Positions 7,081 to 14,549 of a stretch of 16,606 nucleotides of DNA are shown one piece after another. The DNA comes from an uncultured Caryophanales bacterium (GTDB lineage: Bacteria > Bacillota_I > Bacilli_A > RF39 > UBA660), in NCBI GenBank assembly GCA_937897245.1, contig CALCBO010000009.1, positions 1 through 16,606 of the forward strand, written 5' to 3'. How positions within the stretch are numbered: position 1 is the first letter of the stretch; each line of letters begins with the position of its first letter. The position numbers and the translations under genes were made by a program. The notes below the pieces were generated by a model, which was not told the origin of the DNA, searched no databases, and worked only from the letters and a program-made list of their open reading frames with translations.

Positions 7081-7107
7081 TTAATAGAAAACGAAAGGAG
7101 GGAAAAA

Positions 7108-8418
7108 ATGCAAGATTCAAGATGGACAACAAAAGAAGAAATCACAACAAGATTAGAAAAAATTAATATTCAGGATAAGGTTGAAAAATCTGGATTACCA
7201 ATTATGTATGATAAAGGTAATCTATATATAGATTCTAAAGAATCACACAATTTAATAATAGGTTCAACTGGAAGTGGTAAGACTCAAACCATTATTTTAC
7301 CAATGTTAAAATTATCTATGAAAGCTAAAGAATCTATTATAATTCATGATCCAAAAGGTGAATTATATGAAAAAGTAGCTCAAAGTCTAAAAAAAGAAAA
7401 TTATAACGTATTAGTATTAGACTTTGATGATTCTAGATATGGTAATAACTGGAATCCATTATCTATAGTTAGTAAATTATATAATGATAACAATAAAGAT
7501 AAAGCATTAGATTTAATAGAAGATATAGGCTATTATTTATTTACTGATAATAATACAAAAGAAATAGATCCATTTTGGACTAATTCTACTATTAATTATT
7601 TTACTGGATTAGCATTATATTTACTAGAAAACTCAAAAGAAGAAATAACTATTAAAGATATTACTAATCTAGCTAATAGTCTAAATGAAAAAGGAAAATC
7701 CGAAGAATTCTTAAAAAATATAAATAAATCATCTACTATATACTTAAAACTAGTTGGTACTTTAAAAACAGCTCCTGAAACTAGAGAAAGTATTATATCA
7801 GTATTTAATCAAAAAATAGAAAGATATATTTCTAAAGAAAATCTTAATGATATGCTTTCTAGCATTGATTTTGATTATTCTGATATTGTTAATAAAAAAA
7901 CAGCTATTTTTATTATAAGTGGTTTAAATCATCAAAGTAGAAGTTTAATTCCTTTATTTATTAATCAAATTATAGATACCGTATCTATATATGGAACAAA
8001 TAAAAAAAGAATAAATGTTTTATTAGATGAATTTGATAGTTTAATTCCTATTAAAGATTTTGCTTTAAAATTAAATTTCTGTCGTTCATTAAATATAAGA
8101 ATAACAGTAGCTATTCAAAGTTACATCCATTTAGCTAATTTATATTCTAAAGAAGATGTTGAAATATTAAAAATGTGTTTTGGAAATATTGTATACTTAT
8201 TATCAGAAGATATTTATACTTTAGAAGAGATATCTAAAGCTTGTGGTAAAAATAAAAATAAGCCATTAATATCGGTTCCAGAATTAAAAACAATTGAAAT
8301 ATTTGAAGCAATAATTTTAATGAGTAGAAGTATGCCTTTTAAGACTAAACTATTGCCAGATTACAAAATTAAATGGAATGTAGATTTTAAAAATAGTAGA
8401 ATTCCATTAAGAAAATAA
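7108..8418 (+). CDS. orphan VirD4/TraG-like ATPase lacking membrane helices
   Basis: An additional-strand ATPase of the VirD4/TraG type IV coupling-protein family, which in conjugation pumps DNA or protein substrates at the membrane. Visible: RWTTKEEI at 5-12, which in the family follows the N-terminal transmembrane part; HNLIIGSTGSGKT at 47-59 (Walker A 52-59); IIIHDPKGELYE at 77-88; NPLSIVSKL; the all-alpha-domain-like segment about 125-250; Walker B INVLLDEFDSL at 302-312; and the AIQSYIHL block at 335-342. At 436 residues it lacks the two N-terminal membrane helices and has a short C-terminus. A strong AAAGGAGGG ribosome binding site and a terminator show a self-contained gene. No relaxase, VirB-type or plasmid gene is nearby, so it is either a relic or a domesticated motor. 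Function unknown. Confidence 0.82.
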   Translation: MQDSRWTTKEEITTRLEKINIQDKVEKSGLPIMYDKGNLYIDSKESHNLIIGSTGSGKTQTIILPMLKLSMKAKESIIIHDPKGELYEKVAQSLKKENYNVLVLDFDDSRYGNNWNPLSIVSKLYNDNNKDKALDLIEDIGYYLFTDNNTKEIDPFWTNSTINYFTGLALYLLENSKEEITIKDITNLANSLNEKGKSEEFLKNINKSSTIYLKLVGTLKTAPETRESIISVFNQKIERYISKENLNDMLSSIDFDYSDIVNKKTAIFIISGLNHQSRSLIPLFINQIIDTVSIYGTNKKRINVLLDEFDSLIPIKDFALKLNFCRSLNIRITVAIQSYIHLANLYSKEDVEILKMCFGNIVYLLSEDIYTLEEISKACGKNKNKPLISVPELKTIEIFEAIILMSRSMPFKTKLLPDYKIKWNVDFKNSRIPLRK

Positions 8419-8437
8419 TACCAAATGGTATTTTTTT
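8417..8437 (+). terminator. intrinsic terminator after VirD4-like gene
   Basis: AATACC (8417-8422), loop AAAT, GGTATT (8427-8432), then five more Ts. It overlaps the stop codon. Confidence 0.75.
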
Positions 8438-8457
8438 CATTTATAAGTTAAATTTCA

Positions 8458-8466
8458 TGATATAAT
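8458..8466 (+). promoter_or_regulatory. extended -10 promoter for ychF
   Basis: TGATATAAT (8458-8466) is a perfect extended -10 (TGn-TATAAT). No strong -35 is seen 17 bp upstream, consistent with extended -10 promoters. It lies 22 bp before the ychF start. Confidence 0.6.
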
Positions 8467-8488
8467 ATACAAAGAAAAGAGGGATATT

Positions 8489-9589
8489 ATGAGTTTAACA
8501 GCAGGAATAGTAGGCCTACCTAATGTAGGAAAATCTACGTTATTTAATGCGATAACAAATCAAAAAATATTAGCTGAAAACTACCCATTTGCGACTATCG
8601 AACCAAATGTTGGAGTAGTAACTGTACCAGATGAAAGAATGGACAAATTAAAAGAAATGTATGAACCAAATCGCTTTATCCCAACAGCTTATGAATTTAC
8701 TGATATAGCCGGATTAGTCAAAGGTGCTAGTAAAGGAGAAGGATTAGGTAATAAGTTTTTATCACATATAAGAGAAACTGATGCCATAGTTGAAGTAGTA
8801 AGATGTTTTGATGGTGGTAAAATTATTCATGTTGAAGGAAACATTGACCCTATCAGAGATATTGAGACCATTAACCTAGAACTTGCGATAGCTGATTTAG
8901 ATGTAATTAATAATAGATTAGAAAGAGTATCTAAAAAAGCTCGAACAACTAAAAATAAAGAAGATTTATTAGAAGTAGAAGTCTTAGAAAAGTGTAAGAA
9001 ATTCTTAGAGGAGAATAAACCTTTAAGACAATTAGAACTAAATAAAGAAGAAGAAAAAGCTATCAAATCATACAGCTTTTTAACTAAAAAACCAATTATT
9101 TATTTAGCTAATATTGAAGAAAAAGAATTAGGTAAAGAAGATAATGAATATGTAAAACTAGTTAAAGAATATGCATCAAAAGAAAATGCTAAAGTGGTCA
9201 GCTTATGTGCTAAAGTAGAAGAAGAATTAAGTGAATTAGAACCTGAAGATAAACAAGAAATGTTAGAAGGATTAGATCTAGACGGAAGTGGATTAGATAA
9301 ATTAATTAAAGCTACTTATGAAATACTAGGATTAGCTACTTATTTTACTGTAGGAAAGGATGAAGTAAGAGCTTGGACTTTTAAAAAAGGTATGAATGCT
9401 AAACAATGTGCTGGTATAATCCATACTGATTTTGAAAAAGGATTTATTAGAGCAGAAGTAATATCTTATGAAGATTTAATTGATTGTGGTAGTGAATTAA
9501 AAGTAAAAGAAGCTGGAAAAGCAAGATTAGAAGGAAAAGATTATTTAATGCAAGATGGTGATATCTGCCATTTTAGATTTAATGTATAA
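8489..9589 (+). CDS. ychF: YchF/Ola1-family ribosome-associated ATPase
   Basis: YchF is an Obg-family P-loop NTPase that prefers ATP, binds ribosomes and is tied to redox stress and translation start-site choice. At 366 residues it has the standard length. Motifs: G1 GLPNVGKS at 9-16, [14 protein letters not shown] at 31-44, G3 [17 protein letters not shown] at 72-88, and ANIEEKE near 207-213, where the GTP-specifying NKxD is replaced by NxxE, the mark of ATP use. A C-terminal TGS domain (about 283-365) ends [15 protein letters not shown] precedes the ATG. In B. subtilis this gene (engD/yyaF) lies directly before rpsF-ssb-rpsR; here the PgeF-like gene has been placed between. The next start codon follows the stop with no gap. 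Confidence 0.96.
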   Translation: MSLTAGIVGLPNVGKSTLFNAITNQKILAENYPFATIEPNVGVVTVPDERMDKLKEMYEPNRFIPTAYEFTDIAGLVKGASKGEGLGNKFLSHIRETDAIVEVVRCFDGGKIIHVEGNIDPIRDIETINLELAIADLDVINNRLERVSKKARTTKNKEDLLEVEVLEKCKKFLEENKPLRQLELNKEEEKAIKSYSFLTKKPIIYLANIEEKELGKEDNEYVKLVKEYASKENAKVVSLCAKVEEELSELEPEDKQEMLEGLDLDGSGLDKLIKATYEILGLATYFTVGKDEVRAWTFKKGMNAKQCAGIIHTDFEKGFIRAEVISYEDLIDCGSELKVKEAGKARLEGKDYLMQDGDICHFRFNV

Positions 9590-10360
9590 ATGAAAAGTCA
9601 AATAGTAATATTCGAAGGAAATATGCAAGATGGAATTTTTTCAACTGGAAAGAAATTCTATCCATCAACATTCACTAAAAAAGATATTATAGAATCAATC
9701 AGAGAAGCAAGAATTAAATTAGGTAAAAGATACAATTTTTCAGGACTAAAAATGTTCCAAATAAATCAGAAAATGGAAGATAATGATGAATATCCAGATA
9801 ACAGAGATGTATTAATAACTGATAAGCATCTAAAAAATGAAGATTATTTTTTAGAAAAAATTAAAGGAGATATCTTAGTAATAACCAACAAATATAAAAA
9901 TATAGCTCTATCTCACCGAATGGCTGACTGTCCAGTTTTAATACTAGAAGATAGAAAACAGGGAATAAGTGCTATTGTTCATTGTGGCATTTATCATATA
10001 AATAGAGGATTAGCTCGAGAATTTGTAAAAGTTATGGTGAATAAATATAAATGTAAAGAAGAAAATCTCTATTTATATATTGGTAGTCATATAAAAAAAG
10101 AATCATATATTTATGAAACCTATCCCCGCCAAGCTACTAATAAAGAAATATGGGAAGAAGCTATAGAAAAAAAAGATGACGGATATCATATTGATTTAGA
10201 AAAAGCTATTAGAAATCAACTTAAAGAATTTAATCTAGCAGAAATAAAAGTAAGCAGTATTAATACTGCAACTAATAAAAATTATGCCTCTCATTATGAA
10301 GCATATCATGGTAATAAAGCTAAATTAGGTCAAAATATAGTAGGTTTTTATTATAAATAA
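9590..10360 (+). CDS. divergent PgeF/YfiH-like (laccase-domain) protein
   Basis: Resembles the PgeF/YfiH/LACC1 family, zinc enzymes linked to purine nucleoside cleavage and, in E. coli, peptidoglycan editing. Supports: GIFSTG at 15-20 (family GFSTR), QGISAIVHCG at 124-133, MADCPVLILED at 111-121 (family TADCxPVLL.D), with Cys114 and His131 17 residues apart as in the family zinc site, and GSHIKKESYIYE (family GPxIxxCCYEV). Unusual points: the QVHG motif that gives the first zinc histidine reads QIN (57-59), HAGWRG becomes HCGIYHINRG, and the CC pair is gone. His80 could substitute. The ATG abuts the ychF stop without a clear ribosome binding site; GAAGGA before a second in-frame ATG at 9623 makes that start possible, but it would trim the N-terminus by 11 residues. 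Activity uncertain. Confidence 0.72.
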   Translation: MKSQIVIFEGNMQDGIFSTGKKFYPSTFTKKDIIESIREARIKLGKRYNFSGLKMFQINQKMEDNDEYPDNRDVLITDKHLKNEDYFLEKIKGDILVITNKYKNIALSHRMADCPVLILEDRKQGISAIVHCGIYHINRGLAREFVKVMVNKYKCKEENLYLYIGSHIKKESYIYETYPRQATNKEIWEEAIEKKDDGYHIDLEKAIRNQLKEFNLAEIKVSSINTATNKNYASHYEAYHGNKAKLGQNIVGFYYK

Positions 10361-10396
10361 AAAGAGTATACTGTTAATTAATAGTTTACTTTTTTT
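10361..10396 (+). terminator. intrinsic terminator after ychF-pgeF-like operon
   Basis: AAAGAGTATACT (10361-10372) pairs with AGTTTACTTTTT (10383-10394), with one G-T wobble and one T-T mismatch, around a 10-nt loop, ending in a T-run. The rest of the gap to rpsF (10397-10485) holds no gene. Confidence 0.65.
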
Positions 10397-10485
10397 ATAT
10401 ATTAGACATTCGCTTTTTTCTTTTATTAACAGTATCAATGAATTCTAAAATAGTCCTAAAATTATAGAAAAAACTAAAAAAAAGA

Positions 10486-10514
10486 TAGACATTCAGTATT
10501 ATATTTGTTATAAT
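10486..10514 (+). promoter_or_regulatory. strong promoter of the rpsF operon
   Basis: TAGACA (10486-10491), 17-bp spacer, perfect TATAAT (10509-10514), with an extended -10 TG at 10506-10507. Predicted transcript start is about 10521, at the first base of the leader hairpin. Confidence 0.8.
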
Positions 10515-10520
10515 ACCTTC

Positions 10521-10575
10521 GAGTATTTAAAATACTCCTTGCTGCAGTTGCAGCCGATTAGTCCAAAGGGAGGTG
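10521..10575 (+). promoter_or_regulatory. probable S6:S18 autoregulatory mRNA leader
   Basis: Two stems precede rpsF. GAGTATT/AATACTC (10521-10527, 10531-10537) forms a tight hairpin at the 5' end. GCTGCA/TGCAGC (10541-10546, 10549-10554) follows, and the second arm runs into CCG (10554-10556) and ATTAGTCC. A hairpin beside a CCG before rpsF is the hallmark of the S6:S18-binding leader, which mimics the 16S rRNA site and lets the S6:S18 pair repress its own operon. CTCCTT (10535-10540) can also pair with AAGGGAG (10566-10572), enclosing the ribosome binding site and competing with the first hairpin. The structure is drawn by eye; the family match is from memory of the known motif. Confidence 0.65.
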
Positions 10576-10582
10576 TAAAAAA

Positions 10583-10870
10583 ATGAATAAGTATGAAATT
10601 ATGTTTATTGTAAGACCAGATATGGAAGAAGCTGAAATAAAAAAGACAGCTGATGCTATGAAAAAAGTTTTAACAAGTGCAAAAGCTAAAGTATTAGAAG
10701 AAAAGCCTATGGGGCAAAAAGAATTAGCTTACGAAATTAGAAAATTCAAAACAGGTTATTACTATTTATTTGTAGTAGAAGCAAGTAAAGAAGCAGAACA
10801 AGAATTCAACCGTGTTGCAAGAATTAACGAAAGTCTACTTCGTCACTTAATTGTAAAAGTGGATGAATAA
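10583..10870 (+). CDS. rpsF: 30S ribosomal protein S6
   Basis: S6 binds the central domain of 16S rRNA as a dimer with S18. The 95-residue protein starts MNKYEIMFIVRPDMEEAEI and contains GQKELAYEIRKFKTGYYYLFVVEA and RINESLLRHLIVKVDE, the standard S6 ferredoxin-like fold blocks, without the acidic C-terminal tail of proteobacterial S6. GGGAGGTG precedes the ATG by 7 nt and may be masked in the leader structure. It is the first gene of an rpsF-ssb-rpsR operon; the gap to ssb is 21 bp with its own ribosome binding site. Confidence 0.97.
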   Translation: MNKYEIMFIVRPDMEEAEIKKTADAMKKVLTSAKAKVLEEKPMGQKELAYEIRKFKTGYYYLFVVEASKEAEQEFNRVARINESLLRHLIVKVDE

Positions 10871-10891
10871 AAAGAAAAAAGAGGTAATGAT

Positions 10892-11398
10892 ATGAATAAA
10901 GTAGTTTTAATAGGGAGATTAACTAGAGATCCAGAATTGAGATACACAGGTAATAATACTCCAGTAGCATCTTTTACATTAGCAGTTAATAGAAATTTCT
11001 CGAATCAACAAGGTGAAAGAGAAGCAGATTTTATCAATGTTGTAGTATGGAGAAAACAAGCGGAAAATGTAAAGAATTATCTATCTCAAGGAAGTCAAGC
11101 TGCTGTTGAAGGAAGAATTCAAACAAGAAGTTATGATGATAATAATGGTCAAAGAAGATATATTACAGAAGTAGTAGCTGATAATGTTGAATTTTTAGGA
11201 TCAAGAAATTCCGCAAATAATAATACAAACTATAGTGGTAATAATAACACTAACAGTACCAATAACAGTAATAATTCAGGACCAAGTCCTTATGATTTTG
11301 GAGATGCTCCACAACCAAAAGGAACTGATGTTGATAATAACCCATTTGCTGATTTTGGTGCAAGTATCGAAATTAACGATGATGAATTACCTTTCTAA
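10892..11398 (+). CDS. ssb: single-stranded DNA-binding protein SSB
   Basis: SSB coats single-stranded DNA in replication and repair and recruits partners through its tail. At 168 residues it has an OB fold at 1-105 ([51 protein letters not shown]), an Asn/Ser/Gly-rich flexible linker at about 108-145, and the acidic tip DDELPF that binds partner proteins. It sits between rpsF and rpsR as in most Bacillota, preceded by AAAGAGGTAATGAT. The linker is unusually rich in asparagine, in keeping with the A-rich base composition (AAT codons). Confidence 0.97.
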   Translation: MNKVVLIGRLTRDPELRYTGNNTPVASFTLAVNRNFSNQQGEREADFINVVVWRKQAENVKNYLSQGSQAAVEGRIQTRSYDDNNGQRRYITEVVADNVEFLGSRNSANNNTNYSGNNNTNSTNNSNNSGPSPYDFGDAPQPKGTDVDNNPFADFGASIEINDDELPF

Positions 11399-11421
11399 TA
11401 TTAAGAAAAGGAGGAAATTAT

Positions 11422-11637
11422 ATGGCAGAATTTAATCGTAGAAAGAAAAAAATATGTATGATGTGTGCTGGAAAAACTGTAGATTATAAGGATCCAGAAA
11501 CATTAAGAAGATATACAAATGAAAAAGGTAAAATCGTTCCAAGAAGAGTAACTGGAAACTGTGCCCTACACCAAAGATATATTTCAAAACAAATAAAAAG
11601 AGCACGTGCTATTGCTTTAATGCCTTATTCAAGATAA
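11422..11637 (+). CDS. rpsR: 30S ribosomal protein S18
   Basis: S18 partners S6 on the platform of the small subunit. The 71-residue protein shows [64 protein letters not shown], the full family signature, including the CxxC and NC.LHQR cysteines of zinc-ribbon type S18. Good ribosome binding site AAAGGAGGAAATTAT. Last gene of the operon, followed at once by a terminator. In B. subtilis the S6:S18 pair represses this operon through the leader. Confidence 0.97.
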   Translation: MAEFNRRKKKICMMCAGKTVDYKDPETLRRYTNEKGKIVPRRVTGNCALHQRYISKQIKRARAIALMPYSR

Positions 11638-11665
11638 AAAAAGATGCTAAAAAAGCATCTTTTTT
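11638..11665 (+). terminator. strong intrinsic terminator of rpsF-ssb-rpsR
   Basis: AAAAAGATGCT (11638-11648), loop AAAAA, AGCATCTTTTT (11654-11664), T-run. Confidence 0.9.
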
Positions 11666-11689
11666 CTTTGAAATAATACTTTGTTTTGT

Positions 11690-11718
11690 TAGACAAATAT
11701 ATTTATTTATATTATAAT
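11690..11718 (+). promoter_or_regulatory. promoter of the DHH-rplI-dnaB-M23-walJ operon
   Basis: TAGACA (11690-11695), 17-bp spacer, TATAAT (11713-11718): the same boxes and spacing as the rpsF promoter. The start codon of the DHH gene is 27 bp downstream. Confidence 0.78.
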
Positions 11719-11744
11719 AATAATGGGAATTTAGAGGAGGAAAT

Positions 11745-12731
11745 ATGGGTATAATTAAAGACAGAAGAAAATTAACAAAAGCAATAAAAAATGCTAAAAA
11801 TATATTCTTAATGGCTCATAAAGACCTAGATTTAGATGCTTTAGGAAGTTCAATAGGAATGTATTTAATATTAAAAAAAAGAAGGAAGAATTGTTTTATC
11901 ATAATAGATGATAAAACCCATGAACCTGGAGTAGAAAAAATCTTAAGAGAATTAGAAGGTTGTCTAACAATAATAAAAAGTGAAAAACTAGAAGAATATT
12001 TAAATCCTCGAAATAGTAAAAATTTATTAATAATCCTAGATACTAATAAAGCAGAATTAGTTCAAAATCCTGAAGTAATAAAAAAGTTTGAAAAAGTATT
12101 AGTAATAGACCATCATGATTTAAGTAAAAAGTCTATTAAAAATGCTATCATGATTAATGATAATAAAGTATCTAGTACTTGTGAAATGATAGCTAGTATT
12201 ATTGAACATTATGATGTTGAAATAGACTCATATTATGCAACTATACTATTATCAGGAATAGTATTAGATACCAATAATTATACATTAAATACTAATGCTG
12301 AAACATATTATATGTCATATTATTTAGCTTCCTTAGGAGCTAGTGCTAAAAAAGTTCAATATTTATTAAAGCAAGATATTGAGGAATATACCGAAAGACA
12401 AAAATTATTATCAGAAATTGAAACTATAGATGGAAAAATTGCCTTTACTAAGGCTACTCCACATACTATATATCGAAAAGAAGACTTAGCTAAAGTGGCT
12501 GATACCTTATTATTTTTTAATAACATAGAAGCATCGTTTGTATTAGGGAAAATAGGTAAAAACAAAATTGGTTTAAGTGCTAGAAGTTTAGGTAATTATG
12601 ATATAACAAAAGTACTAGAAAAACTTGGGGGAGGTGGAGATACCTTCAATGGAGCTGCAACTTTTGAAGACACAACAATTAGTAAAGTAGAACAAGAATT
12701 AAAAAAAATAATAAAAGAAGAAGGAGAATAG
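11745..12731 (+). CDS. soluble DHH-DHHA1 phosphoesterase, GdpP-type c-di-AMP hydrolase-like
   Basis: Corresponds to the catalytic half of GdpP (YybT), the c-di-AMP phosphodiesterase encoded before rplI in Bacilli. The DHH-domain metal ligands are present: His25, Asp29 and Asp31 in [14 protein letters not shown]; Asp99 in ILDTNKA; DHH at 122-124; Asp175 in VLDTNNY. A DHHA1 domain spans about 235-325. At 328 residues against about 660, it lacks the two membrane helices, PAS and degenerate GGDEF domains, and only ~80 bp separate it from the rpsR terminator, so they are not simply out of frame upstream. The DHHA1 GGGGH motif reads GGGGDTF (295-301): His is replaced and one residue is inserted. 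It could act like soluble DhhP enzymes on c-di-AMP, pApA or short oligonucleotides. Ribosome binding site AGAGGAGG. Abuts rplI by 1 bp. Confidence 0.85.
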   Translation: MGIIKDRRKLTKAIKNAKNIFLMAHKDLDLDALGSSIGMYLILKKRRKNCFIIIDDKTHEPGVEKILRELEGCLTIIKSEKLEEYLNPRNSKNLLIILDTNKAELVQNPEVIKKFEKVLVIDHHDLSKKSIKNAIMINDNKVSSTCEMIASIIEHYDVEIDSYYATILLSGIVLDTNNYTLNTNAETYYMSYYLASLGASAKKVQYLLKQDIEEYTERQKLLSEIETIDGKIAFTKATPHTIYRKEDLAKVADTLLFFNNIEASFVLGKIGKNKIGLSARSLGNYDITKVLEKLGGGGDTFNGAATFEDTTISKVEQELKKIIKEEGE

Positions 12732-12732
12732 C

Positions 12733-13173
12733 ATGGAAGTAATTTTTATCAAAGATTTGAAAAATCAAGGTAAAAAGGGGCAAATAAAAAATGTAAAAGA
12801 TGGTTATGCACAAAACTTCTTAATAAAAAATGGATATGCTGTCAAAAAAACAAAAGAAAATTTAGCAAAACTAAATCATGAATTAGCTAAAAAAGAAAAA
12901 GAAGATAGAGAAAATAAGAAGACAGCTGAAGAATTAAAAGGAAAACTATCAAAAGAAGTCTTAGAGTTTAAAGTAAAAACAGGAGCAGGAGATAAAGTGT
13001 TTGGTAGTATTAGTGTAAAACAAATAAAAGATGAATTACAAAAAAAAGGATATAAAATAGATAAAAGTAAAATAGAATTAGGAAATACCATTTCTTCTTT
13101 AGGTTTTCATAATGTAAATATAAATTTATATCCAGAAATAATAGCTACTATCAAAATACATGTTATAAAATAG
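12733..13173 (+). CDS. rplI: 50S ribosomal protein L9
   Basis: L9 binds 23S rRNA domain V at the base of the L1 stalk and helps maintain reading frame. The 146-residue protein has the N-terminal signature [34 protein letters not shown], a lysine-rich connecting helix (about 45-75), and the C-domain ([25 protein letters not shown], then the [22 protein letters not shown] end). The C-domain is intact. The ribosome binding site GAAGGAG overlaps the end of the DHH gene, indicating coupling; the DHH-rplI-dnaB order is ancestral in Bacilli. Confidence 0.96.
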   Translation: MEVIFIKDLKNQGKKGQIKNVKDGYAQNFLIKNGYAVKKTKENLAKLNHELAKKEKEDRENKKTAEELKGKLSKEVLEFKVKTGAGDKVFGSISVKQIKDELQKKGYKIDKSKIELGNTISSLGFHNVNINLYPEIIATIKIHVIK

Positions 13174-13184
13174 GAGGTTAGAAT

Positions 13185-14549
13185 ATGCCAATAAGAAGTA
13201 TGCCAAACAATTTAGAAGCAGAAGAATCAGTTATTGGATCATGTTTCTTATCAAAATATGCGCTTCAAAAAGCAGCAGAGAGTCTAACACCTGAATCATT
13301 TTATAATGAAAAAAATGGGAAAATTTTTTCAACAATGTTATCTCTTCAAGAAGATAAAACACCAATAGATCTAACAACCGTAACAAGTTATTTAAAAAAA
13401 AATAATCAATTAAATGAAGTAGGAGGAGTAGAATACTTAAATGAAGTATTAAATTATGTACCTACAGCTAGTAATATAGATTTCTACATAAAAAGTGTTG
13501 AAGAATCAGCTCTTTTAAGAAGTTTAATAGAAACAGCTACTGAAATAGCCTCAGAAGGATACCGAACAGATGAAACAGTAAATGAAATATTGGATAACTC
13601 AGAGAAAAAAATCTTAAATATCGTAAAGAACAGAAAAGCAACAGAGTTTAGAACAATAAAAGAAATATTGGCTAAAACACAGTCAGACTTAGAAAGATTA
13701 TCAGAAAGTAAAGGAGAAATAACTGGTCTAGCAACAGGTTGGTATGATTTTGATAGAGTAACTACAGGGCTACATCCTAATGAATTTATCATTTTAGCAG
13801 CTCGTCCAGCAGTTGGAAAAACGGCTTTTGCCTTAAATCTTGCCACCCATGCAGCAATGGAACAAGATAAATCAGTAGCTTTTTTCACACTTGAAATGAG
13901 TGCCGAACAACTAGCAATGAGAATATTAGCCTCATTAGGCCAATTAGATGGTTTTAAACTAAAATCCGGGAATCTCTTAAATCAAGATTGGAAAAGAATA
14001 AATGAAGCATCAGCTCAATTAGCTAATACTAACTTAGTAATAGATGATACATCAGGGATAACTATTGGTGAAATAAGAGCTAAGTGTCGTAGATTAGCTA
14101 GTAGTGAGAATGGTTTAAGCCTTGTAGTAATTGACTATCTTCAATTAATATCGGGTGGAAAAAACTATGGTTCCAATAGACAACAAGAAGTATCAGATAT
14201 TTCAAGAAGCCTTAAAACATTAGCTTTAGAATTAGAAATACCAATAATAGCTCTGTCTCAATTATCACGTGGAGTAGAATCAAGAGAAGATAAAAGACCA
14301 ATGATGAGTGATTTACGTGAATCTGGTTCAATAGAACAAGATGCCGATATCGTAATGTTCTTATATCGTGATGACTACTACAACAAAGAAGCAAAAATGG
14401 AAGATAATAATAGTGTTATTGAAATAAATATTGCTAAACATCGTAGTGGCCCAACCGCAACTATTGAATTACTCTTCAAGAAAAACACTCAAACATTTTT
14501 AAATTTAAGAAAAGAAAGAAAAAATATGGAGGAAAATGCTAGTGAATAA
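13185..14549 (+). CDS. dnaB: replicative DNA helicase DnaB (DnaC of Bacillus)
   Basis: The hexameric 5'-3' helicase of the replication fork. At 454 residues it has normal length. An N-terminal primase-interacting helical domain (1-105; PNNLEAEESVIGSCFL) is followed by a linker helix and a RecA-like motor: TGWYDFDRVTTGLHPNEFIILAARP, Walker A ARPAVGKTA at 206-214 (usual ARPSMGKTA), FFTLEMSAEQLAMR, Walker B LVVIDYLQLI at 313-322, NRQQEVSDISRSLK, and DLRESGSIEQDADIVMFLYR with the arginine-finger region. No intein is present, although this gene is a common intein site. Ribosome binding site AGGAGG. The gene ends inside the start of the M23 gene (14-bp overlap). Confidence 0.97.
   Translation: MPIRSMPNNLEAEESVIGSCFLSKYALQKAAESLTPESFYNEKNGKIFSTMLSLQEDKTPIDLTTVTSYLKKNNQLNEVGGVEYLNEVLNYVPTASNIDFYIKSVEESALLRSLIETATEIASEGYRTDETVNEILDNSEKKILNIVKNRKATEFRTIKEILAKTQSDLERLSESKGEITGLATGWYDFDRVTTGLHPNEFIILAARPAVGKTAFALNLATHAAMEQDKSVAFFTLEMSAEQLAMRILASLGQLDGFKLKSGNLLNQDWKRINEASAQLANTNLVIDDTSGITIGEIRAKCRRLASSENGLSLVVIDYLQLISGGKNYGSNRQQEVSDISRSLKTLALELEIPIIALSQLSRGVESREDKRPMMSDLRESGSIEQDADIVMFLYRDDYYNKEAKMEDNNSVIEINIAKHRSGPTATIELLFKKNTQTFLNLRKERKNMEENASE

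Noticed and set aside
7108..8418. Part of an integrated conjugative element
   Set aside because: No relaxase, integrase, VirB4-type gene, direct repeats or tRNA attachment site anywhere in the window.
11235..11435. 66-codon frame covering the end of ssb and the rpsR ribosome binding site
   Set aside because: Alternative frame of the Asn-rich SSB linker; ssb and rpsR have their own good starts, and this frame has none.
11600..11609. CACGTG cores at ~11602 and ~14267 as parS sites
   Set aside because: The flanks do not fit TGTTTCACGTGAAACA; both lie in coding sequence and match only the central hexamer.
13800..13830. Intein in the DnaB Walker A region
   Set aside because: The helicase motor is continuous and of normal length.
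13484..13888. 134-codon antisense frame in dnaB
   Set aside because: Shadow of the helicase coding strand with no recognisable protein features.
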